57,707 bases of DNA from Bradyrhizobium centrolobii (lineage in GTDB: Bacteria > Pseudomonadota > Alphaproteobacteria > Rhizobiales > Xanthobacteraceae). The notes under the pieces are model-generated. The model was given only the letters and a program-made list of their open reading frames with translations. It did no database searches and was not told the origin of the DNA. The stretch lies in NCBI RefSeq assembly GCF_001641635.1, contig NZ_LUUB01000079.1, forward strand, positions 459,318 through 517,024. The letters run 5' to 3'. Positions 9,254 through 17,732 of the stretch are shown piece by piece; the stretch's first letter is position 1; each line of letters begins with the position of its first letter. Position numbers and translations under genes: made by a program.

Positions 9254-9936
9254 GCTGAAACCACTGATGCTGGCGTGGGGAGAAGGCGATCGCGCAGCGC
9301 CGTCCAGATGCGTTCGGCGACCGTGTCAGGGTCGGCATTGGCGTCGATCAGCACGCACCGCGCGGGTTCCTCAGTCGCGATCTGGCGGTAGGCGTCGCGC
9401 AGGCCCTGGTGGAACCTGAGATTCTCGCCCTCGAACCGATCCGGCGCACCGCTGCCGCGACGTGCGGCGGCGCGCTGCAAGCCGATCTCGACCGGCAGGT
9501 CGAGGATGAAGGTGAGGTCCGGCTTGAGGTCGCCGATCGTGACGCGCTGCATCGCGTTGATCAGGCCGGTCGGCACGCTGCCCAGGCTGCCCTGATAGGC
9601 GCGCGTCGAGTCGGCGAAGCGGTCGCACAGGACCCAGATGCCTTGATTGAGCGCCGGCTGGATCACCGTGCGGACATGATCATCGCGGGCGGCGGCAAAC
9701 AGCAGCGTCTCGGCCTCGGGCCCGAGCAGCTTGCCCATTCCGGACAGCACGAGATGCCGCATGATCTCGGCGCCCGGCGAGCCGCCCGGCTCGCGCGTGA
9801 CGATGGTGCGGAGCTTGGCCGCACTCAACCGGTCGGCGAGCTTCTTGATCTGGGTCGACTTGCCCGCGCCCTCGCCGCCTTCAAAGGTGATGAAGCGTCC
9901 GCGTCCGGACGGGCGCTGTACCGCGATCTCCTTCAT
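9250..9936 (-). CDS. tmk: thymidylate kinase (dTMP kinase)
   Basis: Phosphorylates dTMP to dTDP; cytoplasmic. The P-loop FEGGEGAGKSTQ lies near residue 20, the DR motif in LCDRFADSTRAYQG near 105 and a LID-like region AARRGSGAPDRFEGE near 160. The 228-residue length is slightly long because of about 12 residues ahead of the core (MKEIAVQRPSGRG). The start lies 2 bases after the stop of the upstream carboxypeptidase gene and the stop overlaps the holB start by 4 bases, so the genes are probably co-translated. Confidence 0.94.
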   Translation of the reverse strand: MKEIAVQRPSGRGRFITFEGGEGAGKSTQIKKLADRLSAAKLRTIVTREPGGSPGAEIMRHLVLSGMGKLLGPEAETLLFAAARDDHVRTVIQPALNQGIWVLCDRFADSTRAYQGSLGSVPTGLINAMQRVTIGDLKPDLTFILDLPVEIGLQRAAARRGSGAPDRFEGENLRFHQGLRDAYRQIATEEPARCVLIDANADPDTVAERIWTALRDRLLPTPASVVSA

Positions 9937-9938
9937 GG

Positions 9939-11201
9939 TCAGAGCTTCTCGGCGCCAGCGCGGAACATGCCGATCACGAGCTCGCTGGCGCCGTCGATGG
10001 CGCGACGCATGGTCGAGCCGGTGCCGATCGCCTCGCCCGCATAGACCGGCGTCTCCACCGCGATATTGCCACTACGCCAGACCCGCACCACGCCGATTTG
10101 CTGGCCCTCCTGGATCGGCGCGCGCACCGGGCCGCTATAGACGATACGCGCGATCAGCTTGTCGCCTCCGTTCTTGTGCACCATCACTTTCACAGGTGCC
10201 TTGGCCACGAGCTTCACCGAACGGCTCTCGCCGCCGAAGACCTTGGCGTAGCCGACCGGCTGGTCGGCCGCGATCAGGATGCGGGTCTCGAAATTGCGAA
10301 AACCCCATTCCAGCATCTTCTTGGCTTCGGTGGCGCGGTCCTCAGGATCTTCCAACCCGTTGACCACGACGATCAGCCGCGTGCCGTCCTGCACGGCCGA
10401 ACCGACCATGCCGTAGCCGCCTTCCTTGGTGTAGCCGGTCTTCAGGCCGTCAGCTCCCGGCATGGCATTCAGCAGCGGGTTACGATTTTGCTGACGGATC
10501 TTGTTCCAGGTGAACTCCTTCTCGCCGAACAGCTTGTAGAACTCGGGATAGTCCAGGATGATGTGACGGGCGAGGATGCCGAGTTCGCGCACCGTCATCT
10601 TGTTGCCGGGGTCCGGCAATCCGTTGGAGTTGGCGAAGGTCGATTTGGTCAGCCCGAGCTCACGCGCACGCTTGGTCATGAAGTCGGCGGCAAAGATGCG
10701 TTCGTTGCCGGCGATGCCCTCGGCAAGCGCGATGCAGGCGTCGTTGCCGCTCTGGATGATCGCGCCGTGCAAGAGATCGTCCACCGAGACCTTGCTGTTG
10801 ATCGCGGCAAACATGGTCGAGCCGCCGGAGGGTGCGCCGCCCCTGCGCCACGCATTCTCGCTGATCCGGTATTCGTCGGTCAGCTTAATGTCGCCCTTGT
10901 TGACTGCGTTGAAGACGACCTCCGCGGTCATCAGCTTCATCATGCTGGAGGGCGCGCGCATTTCATCGGCGTTCTTCTCGAACAGCACGCTGCCGCTCGA
11001 GGCCTCGATCAGGATCGCGGTGGGCGCGTCGCCGTCAAAGCCGGCGTCGTCCGTTTTCCTGGCGCCTTGGACGCTCTGGTTGGCGGCATAGAGCACCCCG
11101 CCCCAGCCGACGCTCATCACCAAAAGAGTCGCGATCAGGCCACGGGTCAGTGTCCCGGCCATGGGCCGGTTTCGACGGGGCAAAGAAATACGAAATGCCA
11201 T
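9939..11201 (-). CDS. dacC: D-alanyl-D-alanine carboxypeptidase (PBP5/6 family)
   Basis: Periplasmic, membrane-anchored penicillin-binding protein that trims the terminal D-Ala of peptidoglycan stem peptides. All three active-site motifs are present: SxxK in SSMMKLM (near 85), SGN in IQSGNDACIA (near 150) and KTG in DGLKTGYTKE (near 250). A signal-anchor helix (LIATLLVMSVGWGGVLYAA) lies near residues 20-40. A second ATG at residue 14 (MAGTLTRG) is an alternative start. The C-terminal beta domain ends with an amphipathic stretch suited to membrane anchoring. It heads the run continuing into tmk and holB. The symbol dacC is by analogy; dacA or dacF would be equally arguable. Confidence 0.9.
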   Translation of the reverse strand: MAFRISLPRRNRPMAGTLTRGLIATLLVMSVGWGGVLYAANQSVQGARKTDDAGFDGDAPTAILIEASSGSVLFEKNADEMRAPSSMMKLMTAEVVFNAVNKGDIKLTDEYRISENAWRRGGAPSGGSTMFAAINSKVSVDDLLHGAIIQSGNDACIALAEGIAGNERIFAADFMTKRARELGLTKSTFANSNGLPDPGNKMTVRELGILARHIILDYPEFYKLFGEKEFTWNKIRQQNRNPLLNAMPGADGLKTGYTKEGGYGMVGSAVQDGTRLIVVVNGLEDPEDRATEAKKMLEWGFRNFETRILIAADQPVGYAKVFGGESRSVKLVAKAPVKVMVHKNGGDKLIARIVYSGPVRAPIQEGQQIGVVRVWRSGNIAVETPVYAGEAIGTGSTMRRAIDGASELVIGMFRAGAEKL

Positions 11202-11354
11202 GGCGAAGCCCTGAGAGCGGCGTTCTAACAGTTGGAACCGGTGCGAACAACACGAGGATGGGCGCCAGACCCGGTGATTGCACGATTCTTTCCGCGCCCC
11301 TATCGTGACATCTCATGATTTCCGAACAAACCCCTGAAACAAGGCGGAAAAGCG

Positions 11355-12311
11355 ATGTCCTCCACCCGCGTTATCACCGCCAACGGGATTGAGCTCTTCA
11401 TCCGCGAAGAGGGCCAGGGACCGCTGGTGGTGCTGTGCCACGGCTGGCCGGAACTCTCCTACTCCTGGCGCCACCAGATCCCGGCGCTGGCCGCCGCAGG
11501 CTTTCACGTCGTTGCGCCCGACATGCGTGGCTATGGCCAGAGCGCGGCGCCATCCGACGTCTCCGCCTATTCGATCTTCGATACGGTCGGCGATGTGGTC
11601 GGCCTGGTGCAGGCGCTCGGCGAGACCCGGGCAATGGTGGTCGGACACGACTGGGGCGCACCGGTCGCCTGGCATGCCGCGCTGTTCCGGCCTGATATCT
11701 TCACGGCCGTCGCAGGCCTCAGCGTGCCGCCGCCGTTCCGGGCCCGCGGCAAGCCGCTCGACCTGTTGCGCCAGGGTGGCGTCACGAATTTCTACTGGCA
11801 GTATTTCCAGACGCCAGGTGTGGCCGAGGCCGAGCTCGAGCGCGACGTCGCTCACACGATGCGGGTCGTGTTGGGCGGCCGCGGTTTGGCCGATCCGACG
11901 GCAGCGATGTTCGTCCAGGAAGGGAAAGGTTTCCTCGGCCACGCATCAGGCACCGAGGCCTTGCCGAACTGGCTTTCCGAAGCTGACCTCGCCTACTTCA
12001 CCGAGACCTTCCGCAAGTCCGGCTTCCGGGGCGGCTTGAACTGGTATCGCAACATCGACCGCAATTGGGAACTCACAGCCCCCTGGCAGGATGCCCGGAT
12101 CCATCAGCCTTCCCTGTTCATCGCCGGCTCGAAGGACGCCGTCATCACCGGCCTGATCGGAGCCAAGCGCGTCAACGAGCTGGAGCGCGTGCTGCCAAAC
12201 CTCAAGCGCAAGCTGATCATCGAGGGGGCCGGCCACTGGGTGCAGCAGGAGCGGCCCGACGAGGTCAATTCTGCGCTTGTGCAATTCCTGAAGGAGAGCG
12301 CGGCTCAGTAG
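11355..12311 (+). CDS. alpha/beta hydrolase, epoxide hydrolase type
   Basis: Predicted soluble epoxide hydrolase of 318 residues. The oxyanion-hole motif HGWPELSYSW lies near residue 30, the nucleophile Asp in VVGHDWGAPVAW near 98, a cap domain with FYWQYFQTPG, an acid region FIAGSKDAVITG and the catalytic His in GAGHWVQQERPDEVN. A purine-rich ribosome site (AAGGCGGAAAAGCG) precedes the ATG. It is on the opposite strand from rlpA and dac, which are usually adjacent in relatives (recall), so it looks like an insertion into that block. Its 3' end overlaps the rlpA stop by 7 bases. Substrate unknown. Confidence 0.88.
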   Translation: MSSTRVITANGIELFIREEGQGPLVVLCHGWPELSYSWRHQIPALAAAGFHVVAPDMRGYGQSAAPSDVSAYSIFDTVGDVVGLVQALGETRAMVVGHDWGAPVAWHAALFRPDIFTAVAGLSVPPPFRARGKPLDLLRQGGVTNFYWQYFQTPGVAEAELERDVAHTMRVVLGGRGLADPTAAMFVQEGKGFLGHASGTEALPNWLSEADLAYFTETFRKSGFRGGLNWYRNIDRNWELTAPWQDARIHQPSLFIAGSKDAVITGLIGAKRVNELERVLPNLKRKLIIEGAGHWVQQERPDEVNSALVQFLKESAAQ

Positions 12312-13231
12312 AGGCCGCGGCCGGTCAGGATGCTGCGGGCTTCCGCAGCTCCATCGGAGATAGCGGGACCGCTGTCCGTCGTGTAGCGGCCGTCCTCGTC
12401 ATAGGACACCGCCCTGGCATTCTGGAGCGCCCGCCCCCGGCTGCGGCTCGAGGCCGACATCTCCGAGGTTGCATTGATGGAGGCGACATCGGCGGAGGTG
12501 TTGCCGAGACTGTAGGGCCGCCCCTCCGGCATCGGGACCTCGCCGCGGATCGCCCCGCGGGTCGATGATGGCAGCTCGGGCACAAAGGGCCGCGCCGAAG
12601 CGACCCGAACCATCGAGGGCGATGGCGCCGGAATGCCGGTGCGCAAGGTGGCCATGAGCTGGCGGTCGTCGGAGCCTTCGAGCGGCGCCCGGCCGACATA
12701 TTCGACACGGACCTTAGCGACGCCATTTCCTTTGAATTCAAGGAGTTCGGCGGCTTTGTTGGAGACGTCGATGAGCCGGTTGCCGTGATAGGGGCCGCGG
12801 TCATTGACGCGCACGATCAGGGACTTGCCGTTCGAAAGGTTGGTCACGCGCGCGTACGACGGCATCGGCAGGGTCGGATGGGCTGCCGTGAGCGAGCCCA
12901 TGTCGAACACCTCGCCATTGGCGGTCAGGCGGCCATGGAAGTCGTTGCCGTACCAGGATGCCAAGCCGTCGGCGCGGTAGTTGACGTCCTCCTCCGGCAC
13001 GTAGGTCCGGCCCGCCACCACATAGGGCTTGCCGACGCGGTACGTGCCGCCGCCCTTGGGGACCGGCTCACCCCAGGCCACGACCCGAGGACTCGAGGAC
13101 ACGCCGTATTTCGGATCGACGCGGCTGGCGAATTTGCCCGACGAGGCGCAATTGGCGAGCACAATGCAGGTCGCAGCCGCAGCGATACCACGCGCGGCCC
13201 GTACCACCGAATCTGACCGTCGGATCCCCAT
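12305..13231 (-). CDS. rlpA: septal ring lytic transglycosylase RlpA-like lipoprotein
   Basis: Lipoprotein with a double-psi beta-barrel domain; RlpA relatives cleave peptide-free glycan strands at the septum. The start chosen (13231, MGIRRSDSVVR) gives a short signal peptide with a lipobox LANC at about residue 25. The upstream part of the same frame is basic, has no signal and is unlikely to be coding. The DPBB domain covers roughly residues 85-185: GLASWYGNDFHGRLTANGE, catalytic Asp in VRVNDRGPYH and DVSNKAAELL. The C-terminal 100 residues are low-complexity and no SPOR domain is evident. It is convergent with the epoxide hydrolase, overlapping by 7 bases. Confidence 0.9.
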   Translation of the reverse strand: MGIRRSDSVVRAARGIAAAATCIVLANCASSGKFASRVDPKYGVSSSPRVVAWGEPVPKGGGTYRVGKPYVVAGRTYVPEEDVNYRADGLASWYGNDFHGRLTANGEVFDMGSLTAAHPTLPMPSYARVTNLSNGKSLIVRVNDRGPYHGNRLIDVSNKAAELLEFKGNGVAKVRVEYVGRAPLEGSDDRQLMATLRTGIPAPSPSMVRVASARPFVPELPSSTRGAIRGEVPMPEGRPYSLGNTSADVASINATSEMSASSRSRGRALQNARAVSYDEDGRYTTDSGPAISDGAAEARSILTGRGLY

Positions 13232-13606
13232 TCGCCCCAAATACCATTTCGCCGGACGCGTGCCCAACCCGCCTAGCCGCGGACAGGCCTTCTGCCGGTG
13301 TTTGTCCAGCGCGGCCCACCACCGCGTCGGAAGTCGTGACGATATCGCAACCCGAACACGGCGGAAATGGGGAGCGCGCGAGAGTCGCGCCAAGATGGTA
13401 AACCGAACGTTCGCCGCCCTCCGTTGAACTACGGTTGAATTGCGGCGCGCGAACGCGCGCGTGCGCCTTGGTTTGTACCAGTCGTGGACGGGCTGTTGCG
13501 CTGAAGCATCACTCCACCCCCATTGTCGCGGCACTCACTGGAATTCTTTTGACTGTGCAAGGCTGCACGCGTTCTCTCACGTGCAGGGGCGGATTGGAAT
13601 CTGACG
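13232..13606. other. intergenic region upstream of rlpA
   Basis: 375 bases with no convincing gene. They should hold the rlpA promoter on the minus strand. An Arg-rich open frame continuing upstream from rlpA looks like chance read-through in GC-rich DNA. I see no tRNA or strong hairpin. Confidence 0.5.
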
Positions 13607-13696
13607 ATGATCGAGACGGTTTCGGCACTGATGGGTCTGGTAAGCGCGGGAATTTTCCTGGCCCATGCGTTTGAAGGTTACCGCACGCGCGCCTAA
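13607..13696 (+). CDS. small single-segment membrane protein (29 aa)
   Basis: Tiny ORF beginning MIETVSALMGLVSAGIFLAH and ending in a basic tail (YRTRA). One hydrophobic helix with a charged C terminus fits a small inner-membrane peptide. I recall near-identical short proteins in Bradyrhizobium genomes, which is the main reason for calling it. No clear ribosome site is seen. Function unknown. Confidence 0.5.
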   Translation: MIETVSALMGLVSAGIFLAHAFEGYRTRA

Positions 13697-13798
13697 AGGC
13701 GCTCGCGCGGCGACACGCATCACCTCTTCCACGGCAGCACGTTCGGAGAATTTTAATCAATCCGACCGAGCATCGAAGATGAAAGCGGCAGGTGTCTC

Positions 13799-13897
13799 AT
13801 GCGCAACCATGATCTTGTATCCGATGGTTTCCTGGCATTGACCGCTGGCGGCTTGGTGCTGCTGTGCTCAAGCCTCGTTGCACTGGCCTTCGGCTGA
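13799..13897 (+). CDS. small hydrophobic protein (32 aa)
   Basis: ORF starting MRNHDLVSDGFLALTAGGLV, a short polar N terminus followed by a single hydrophobic helix that ends in LVALAFG. The ribosome site is weak (GGCAGGTG). It sits about 100 bp after another one-helix peptide on the same strand. Function unknown and the call is tentative. A small CCCG/CGGG hairpin followed by CTCCCTTTT near 13955-13982 could end this transcript. Confidence 0.4.
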   Translation: MRNHDLVSDGFLALTAGGLVLLCSSLVALAFG

Positions 13898-14036
13898 TCC
13901 CGCCTTGCACTTCCTCGGCTTGATCAAAGCGTATCGCGTCGCAGCAAAGCGTGGTTGTCCCGGATTGTCGGGCTCCCTTTTAGTTGATTGAATTTTCGCG
14001 TTCGGTGCCTCGACTCATTTCAGGAGGCCATCACCA

Positions 14037-14174
14037 ATGAGGGTGACGCACATGCTTGCCGAGAAATTCATACTGGTCCTTGAATCGCTGATCCGTGGCA
14101 CCCGCACCTATCCCGACGGAAGTCCCCGGGTCATCAGCACCTCCCCGCACATACCGGTGAAGCTGCCAAGCTAG
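14037..14174 (+). CDS. conserved small protein of Bradyrhizobium type (45 aa)
   Basis: ORF of 45 residues with a good AGGAGG site 9 bases ahead of the ATG. It has an N-terminal hydrophobic-amphipathic helix (MLAEKFILVLESLI), then a polar tail with YPDGSPRV and a P-rich end. I recall multiple paralogues with the YPDGSPRVxSTSPH pattern in Bradyrhizobium. Function unknown. Confidence 0.65.
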   Translation: MRVTHMLAEKFILVLESLIRGTRTYPDGSPRVISTSPHIPVKLPS

Positions 14175-14213
14175 AAATAGCCGGCTCCGTTTTCCATCCT
14201 GGCCGTGCGCCGC

Positions 14214-14492
14214 TCAGCGCAGGCCCAGCAACGAGCGGCGATAGGAGCTGCCGCGGACCTCGCTCAGGCAGACGAAGCTGCCGTCAAAGCCCTGGCCGTA
14301 GCGCTTCTGGCCCTTGGCGTAGTAGATGCCCTTCCTGAAATCCAGCCACACCACCTTGTCGCCGGGGCAATGGCGCTGCGCCTGCGCCTCGTAGCGAAAC
14401 GGTGTCAGCGGCGCCGCCGCCGCGCCGGTCGTGCCGGCAGCAAGCACCAGCGCGACAGCAACGACGATCCTGCCAAAAAGACTGCTGCTCAA
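14214..14492 (-). CDS. small secreted protein, unknown function (92 aa)
   Basis: Predicted exported protein. I chose the TTG at 14492 because GGAGG lies 8 bases upstream and the protein then starts MSSSLFGRIVVAVALVLAAG, a clean signal peptide cleaved after AAAA. Reading from an earlier ATG would put 35 Arg-rich residues ahead of the signal. The mature part (about 65 residues) contains two cysteines (HCPGDKVVWLDFRKGIYY and FVCLSEV), a pair that could form a disulfide. Homologues of this length are common in Rhizobiales (recall). No enzyme motif. Confidence 0.65.
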   Translation of the reverse strand: MSSSLFGRIVVAVALVLAAGTTGAAAAPLTPFRYEAQAQRHCPGDKVVWLDFRKGIYYAKGQKRYGQGFDGSFVCLSEVRGSSYRRSLLGLR

Positions 14493-14648
14493 ACGGCCCA
14501 CCTCCACCCAGTGCTGTCGCGCGACGGCTCTTTGAAAGACTAGCATGCGGCCGCGCGATCCGCAGGGAGCGGCCTGCAGGCGGCGTCTTCCGCCGGCCAT
14601 CTTGTCAGGCTACATGAGATCGGATCACTTGGATTGCGTGAATATCGA

Positions 14649-15227
14649 ATGTCGGTTGAGTCTGAAACCGGGACCGGACCGCGCCTGCCCTCGCCGCGCC
14701 TGCGCGCCCTGCCGATGGTCATCTTCGGCTCGCGCTGGCTGCAATTGCCGCTCTATCTCGGGCTGATCGTCGCGCAATGCGTCTACATCGCGCTGTTCGT
14801 CAAGGAGCTCTGGCACCTCTCCTGGCACGCGGTCGACCTCACCGAGCAGCAGATCATGATGAGCGTGCTCGCGCTGATCGATGTGGTGATGATCTCCAAC
14901 CTGCTGGTCATGGTGATCGTTGGTGGCTATGAGACCTTCGTCTCGCGGCTCGATCTCCAGGGCCATCCCGACGAGCCGGAATGGCTCGGCCACGTCAACG
15001 CGAGCGTGCTCAAGATCAAGCTCGCGATGGCCATCATCGGCATCTCCTCGATCGCGCTGCTGCGCACCTTCATCGAGGCCGGCAATCTCGGCTCGGACCG
15101 CGCCGGCTTTACCGAGACGGGCGTGATGTGGCAGGTCCTGATCCACATCACCTTCGTGGTCTCGGCGATCGGTATCGCCTTCGTCGACAAGCTGAGCGAC
15201 AATGGCTTGCGCCGGCACGCCGAGTGA
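14649..15227 (+). CDS. UPF0114 (YqhA/TIGR00645) family membrane protein
   Basis: Inner-membrane protein of 192 residues. Hydrophobic segments at about residues 35-55 (WLQLPLYLGLIVAQCVYIAL), 70-95 (MMSVLALIDVVMISNLLVMV), 125-145 and 155-175 match the UPF0114 topology. The family motif VGGYETFVSRL follows the second segment. I used the ATG at 14649; a TTG five codons upstream is possible. The role is uncharacterised; some relatives are linked to stress tolerance. It stands alone on this strand, convergent with the zeta inhibitor gene. Confidence 0.88.
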   Translation: MSVESETGTGPRLPSPRLRALPMVIFGSRWLQLPLYLGLIVAQCVYIALFVKELWHLSWHAVDLTEQQIMMSVLALIDVVMISNLLVMVIVGGYETFVSRLDLQGHPDEPEWLGHVNASVLKIKLAMAIIGISSIALLRTFIEAGNLGSDRAGFTETGVMWQVLIHITFVVSAIGIAFVDKLSDNGLRRHAE

Positions 15228-15236
15228 GATCGATCG

Positions 15237-15566
15237 CTAGCGAAGGTCGTTCGGCGTGGCCTCAAGCTGCGCCAGCGCCTGGTGCAGGCAATCCCTGAGT
15301 TTTTGAGCGACCTGCTCCGGCGAGATTCCCTTGCCGGCAAGGTCGTCCGACACCTTGCGCAGGGTCTCGTCGATCGTCTGGCCGTCCAGATTGTCCGTCA
15401 CCAGGGCGGTTGCATAGCTTGCCGCGGCATCTCCGGTGAGCCCGAGCTCCGCTGCAGCCCACATCCCGAGCAGCTTGTTCGACCGGGCCGTGGCCTTGAA
15501 CATGAGCTCCTCGTCGTGAGCGAACTTGGCCTCAAACCCCTGCTCGCGCTTGTCGAACGTGGTCAT
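15237..15566 (-). CDS. F1-ATPase inhibitor subunit zeta (DUF1476)
   Basis: Alphaproteobacterial zeta subunit, which inhibits ATP hydrolysis by F1-ATPase through its N-terminal inhibitory segment. The start (15566, MTTFDKREQGFEAKFAHDEE) follows GGAG by 7 bases. The 109-residue length and the four-helix pattern (FKATARSNKLLGMWAAAELG, AASYATALV, DDLAGKGIS) match the family. The sequence upstream in the same frame is not coding. Confidence 0.9.
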   Translation of the reverse strand: MTTFDKREQGFEAKFAHDEELMFKATARSNKLLGMWAAAELGLTGDAAASYATALVTDNLDGQTIDETLRKVSDDLAGKGISPEQVAQKLRDCLHQALAQLEATPNDLR

Positions 15567-15830
15567 TGTCAGCTCCATTGCGTTGCGCCGATAGCGGACT
15601 GGACTGGAAGCGATCGTCTCCGTGGTTCTCGTTAGTTTTTGTTCATTTGAATCTTCCGGCGGAAGCGAAGCGCCGTCAAGCCTACGGTAGGCGCACCGGC
15701 GGCCGGCCGCTCCGGCGTGGGTCGCGGCGAGCGTCAGGCCCGCACCAGCCCCGTCGCTTAAGCACCCAATCTTTACCATTTATTAGGACGACTCGCAGTC
15801 GCATGACTGCGGGACATCGAGAGCCGACGC

Positions 15831-16058
15831 ATGAACAAAGAGCTGCGGGAATTTCGCCGGCTTGAGCGCCTCTGCCTCGAGGAGGCAGCGCTCTCTACGA
15901 TGGACCTCGCGCGAAGCGGGTTGCTCAAAGTGGCCGACGATTGCCGCCTGGCGGCCGAGGCGATCGAAGCGCGGGCCCCGCCCCGCGGCGCAATCGCCAG
16001 CGCCGTCCATGCGCTCAGGCTCGCCTTGAGCGCACGGCGCGCATCCAGCCGGCATTGA
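15831..16058 (+). CDS. small hypothetical helical protein (75 aa)
   Basis: ORF starting MNKELREFRRLERLCLEEAA, predicted mostly helical with a mid segment ADDCRLAAEAIEARAP and a basic end. Similar short proteins with LCLEEAALS and a closing basic tail occur in Bradyrhizobium (recall). The ribosome site is weak. Function unknown. Confidence 0.6.
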   Translation: MNKELREFRRLERLCLEEAALSTMDLARSGLLKVADDCRLAAEAIEARAPPRGAIASAVHALRLALSARRASSRH

Positions 16059-16134
16059 ACGCCGGCCGCCTCCAGGACGAATGCTTGCGGGGATGAGATT
16101 TGCGCGAGTCTGACCGGATCAGCGCTTGGCCAGA

Positions 16135-16326
16135 TCAGTCCTTCGCCGCGGCCGCTTCGCGCGCGAGCCGTTCGGCCTTCAGCCGTTCACGATTGGCATG
16201 GAACGCCTTCTGCGCGGCCTCATAGTCGCGCATGGCTTTTTCCGCCTCGATTCGTCGGGCCGCGTCGCGCGCCTGACGCTGTTCGGGCGTTAGAGGTTTG
16301 CGTCGGAAGGAAACGTTCTCGGTCAT
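16135..16326 (-). CDS. small basic coiled-coil protein (63 aa)
   Basis: Starts MTENVSFRRKPLTPEQRQAR and continues as an unbroken Ala/Arg/Glu/Lys-rich helix, a likely short coiled coil, ending in AAAAKD. Conserved small proteins with the RRKPLTPEQRQARDAA pattern exist in Rhizobiales (recall). It could bind nucleic acid, given its charge, but that is inference. Confidence 0.6.
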   Translation of the reverse strand: MTENVSFRRKPLTPEQRQARDAARRIEAEKAMRDYEAAQKAFHANRERLKAERLAREAAAAKD

Positions 16327-16640
16327 GGCAAAACAACGCCGAGGCGGCTCCGAAGTTCCGCAAGCCCCCGCTTGGGATGCGTTCGGCCGGCTGAAATATT
16401 CGAATGCTCAAGAGCTTAGTGGCGGAAGTGCCGCAACGGCGAAACACCTGCCAGCAGCCGCTCTCTTCAATCAACTCCATCCGGATGGTTGTACACTTTT
16501 GAGACGGCTTTCAGGACATCGAAGAGGCCGGAGCCGATCTGAACGAAGACGTGGATGCTTGATGCCGATCCGATTGCCCCTCAGAACTATCTGGAGGCGC
16601 GTCGGTTATCACCGACAGCGCGCACCCAATCGCTTTCGTC
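16327..16640. other. intergenic region with a possible coding scrap
   Basis: About 310 bases with no convincing gene. A short frame near 16509-16562 reads DIEEAGADLNEDVDA and stops; it could be the end of a lost gene or chance. A gene-like start is absent. Confidence 0.35.
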
Positions 16641-16733
16641 ATGTCTCGCATCTATCTCGCCGCAACGTTCCTCGCCGTCACAGCGATCGTGTTTGGATCG
16701 TTGGTCGCGCTTGAAAAAATCATTGGCGGGTGA
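16641..16733 (+). CDS. small single-segment membrane protein (30 aa)
   Basis: ORF starting MSRIYLAATFLAVTAIVFGS and ending LEKIIGG. It is one hydrophobic helix with a short polar end and looks like a small membrane peptide. No good ribosome site is visible, so the call is tentative. Function unknown. Confidence 0.4.
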   Translation: MSRIYLAATFLAVTAIVFGSLVALEKIIGG

Positions 16734-17234
16734 TGCCAAAGGCCGCCCCAGTTGAGAGCCCGCCAGTGAGCCCGTGGGCCTGACAAACCGTGTCACAAAG
16801 CTGTGGCATGATCATTGCAAATTCTATTCGAACTGGGATTTCAGTACCCAGTTTGAGACAAGGGGCTGCCGGGGGGACTGGCATTTCGAGCCCGGCAGCC
16901 GCTTCTCGGGGGGATACGGCCCGCAGCGTGAACGGACGGGCCCTGCGCTCACCGCCTCCACTGGCGGGCAGGCAGGCGACTTGTGCCATTCTTGGAATTG
17001 CTTCGCTACCGAGCGGCGGGACCTGCGTGCTTCCTTCGCGGAGGCTCAGCCCTCTCGGCGACATGGGCACCTCCGCAAAGCACAGAATCGCGCGAGCGAA
17101 GGCGGCTCCTGAGTCGAGGCGGGTTGTCCGCTCGCTGCGGCTGGGGAAAACCGGCTTTAGGTCAACGCGACTGCATTTTCCGAATCGGCGCTCCATGCTC
17201 GCTCCCCAAACAGTTCAAGTTGTGGGGTCGAGGC
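16734..17234. other. intergenic region with a GC-rich hairpin
   Basis: 500 bases without a supportable gene. A perfect 10-bp inverted repeat (GGCTGCCGGG at 16864-16873, CCCGGCAGCC at 16891-16900) with a 17-base loop stands out, but it has no U-tract and no obvious partner gene. Confidence 0.4.
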
Positions 17235-17423
17235 GTGAGCCACTTCTTATCCTTGCTGCTGCTAGCGACGGCTTTGATGCTGACCGTGTGTTTCGGAGTG
17301 GCGGCCTGGCGCCTCTCTGATGAGAGGGACGTCGACATCACCAGCCAAATCCCGCGGCAAACCTATGGATGGAAGCCGACGCCACCAGGTGAAGCATCGC
17401 CTGCCAAGCGATTTGAGCCCTAG
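17235..17423 (+). CDS. small membrane-anchored protein (62 aa)
   Basis: GTG start at 17235 gives a hydrophobic N-terminal helix (FLSLLLLATALMLTVCFGVA) followed by a polar, Pro-rich tail ending AKRFEP. The same frame is open further upstream but reads as low-complexity Arg/Ala without a start signal. It is a likely membrane or exported small protein of unknown function. Only a weak GAGG precedes the start. Confidence 0.4.
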   Translation: MSHFLSLLLLATALMLTVCFGVAAWRLSDERDVDITSQIPRQTYGWKPTPPGEASPAKRFEP

Positions 17424-17470
17424 CGACGAGGGACCGCCGACTCGAGCTAGCTGGCGGGCCTTTCACCTGC

Positions 17471-17503
17471 AAAAAAGCCGCAGCGCCAGAAGACGCTGCG
17501 GCT
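17471..17503 (-). terminator. rho-independent terminator
   Basis: Perfect 10-bp stem (AGCCGCAGCG at 17476-17485 with its complement at 17494-17503) around an 8-base loop. On the minus strand it is followed by a run of six T. It would end transcripts coming from the DUF3551 gene about 230 bp upstream on that strand. A plus-strand A-rich tail makes it unlikely to serve the other strand. Confidence 0.65.
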
Positions 17504-17691
17504 CGCCGGGTAAAAAAATAGGTGGAGTATTCGCCAGCCCCGGTACGCGCAGGCCTATAGGGCCGCGGTTCTTCTCGCGCAAACCAAAACAGCTGTTTCC
17601 CTTAATAGGCCGAAGTACTGTTGCGCGGACGACACCTCCGTGCACGGAATGAGAAAGCTTAGCGATGAATCCAGGCCGCGACGCCGCTACC

Positions 17692-17728
17692 CGCCGAGGA
17701 CGCCCCATCGGGGCTGCAGTCCTCGGCG
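17692..17728. other. two-tier hairpin just after the DUF3551 gene
   Basis: Outer 10-bp stem (CGCCGAGGAC, 17692-17701; GTCCTCGGCG, 17719-17728) with an inner GCCCC/GGGGC stem. It lies 4 bases beyond the DUF3551 stop codon on the minus strand and lacks a T-run. It could stabilise the mRNA 3' end or act with the downstream terminator. Confidence 0.45.
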
Positions 17729-17732
17729 TTGA

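Noticed and set aside
12305..13534. Longer version of RlpA starting about 100 codons upstream
   Set aside because: The added part is Arg-rich and would bury the lipoprotein signal; the start at 13231 gives a proper lipobox.
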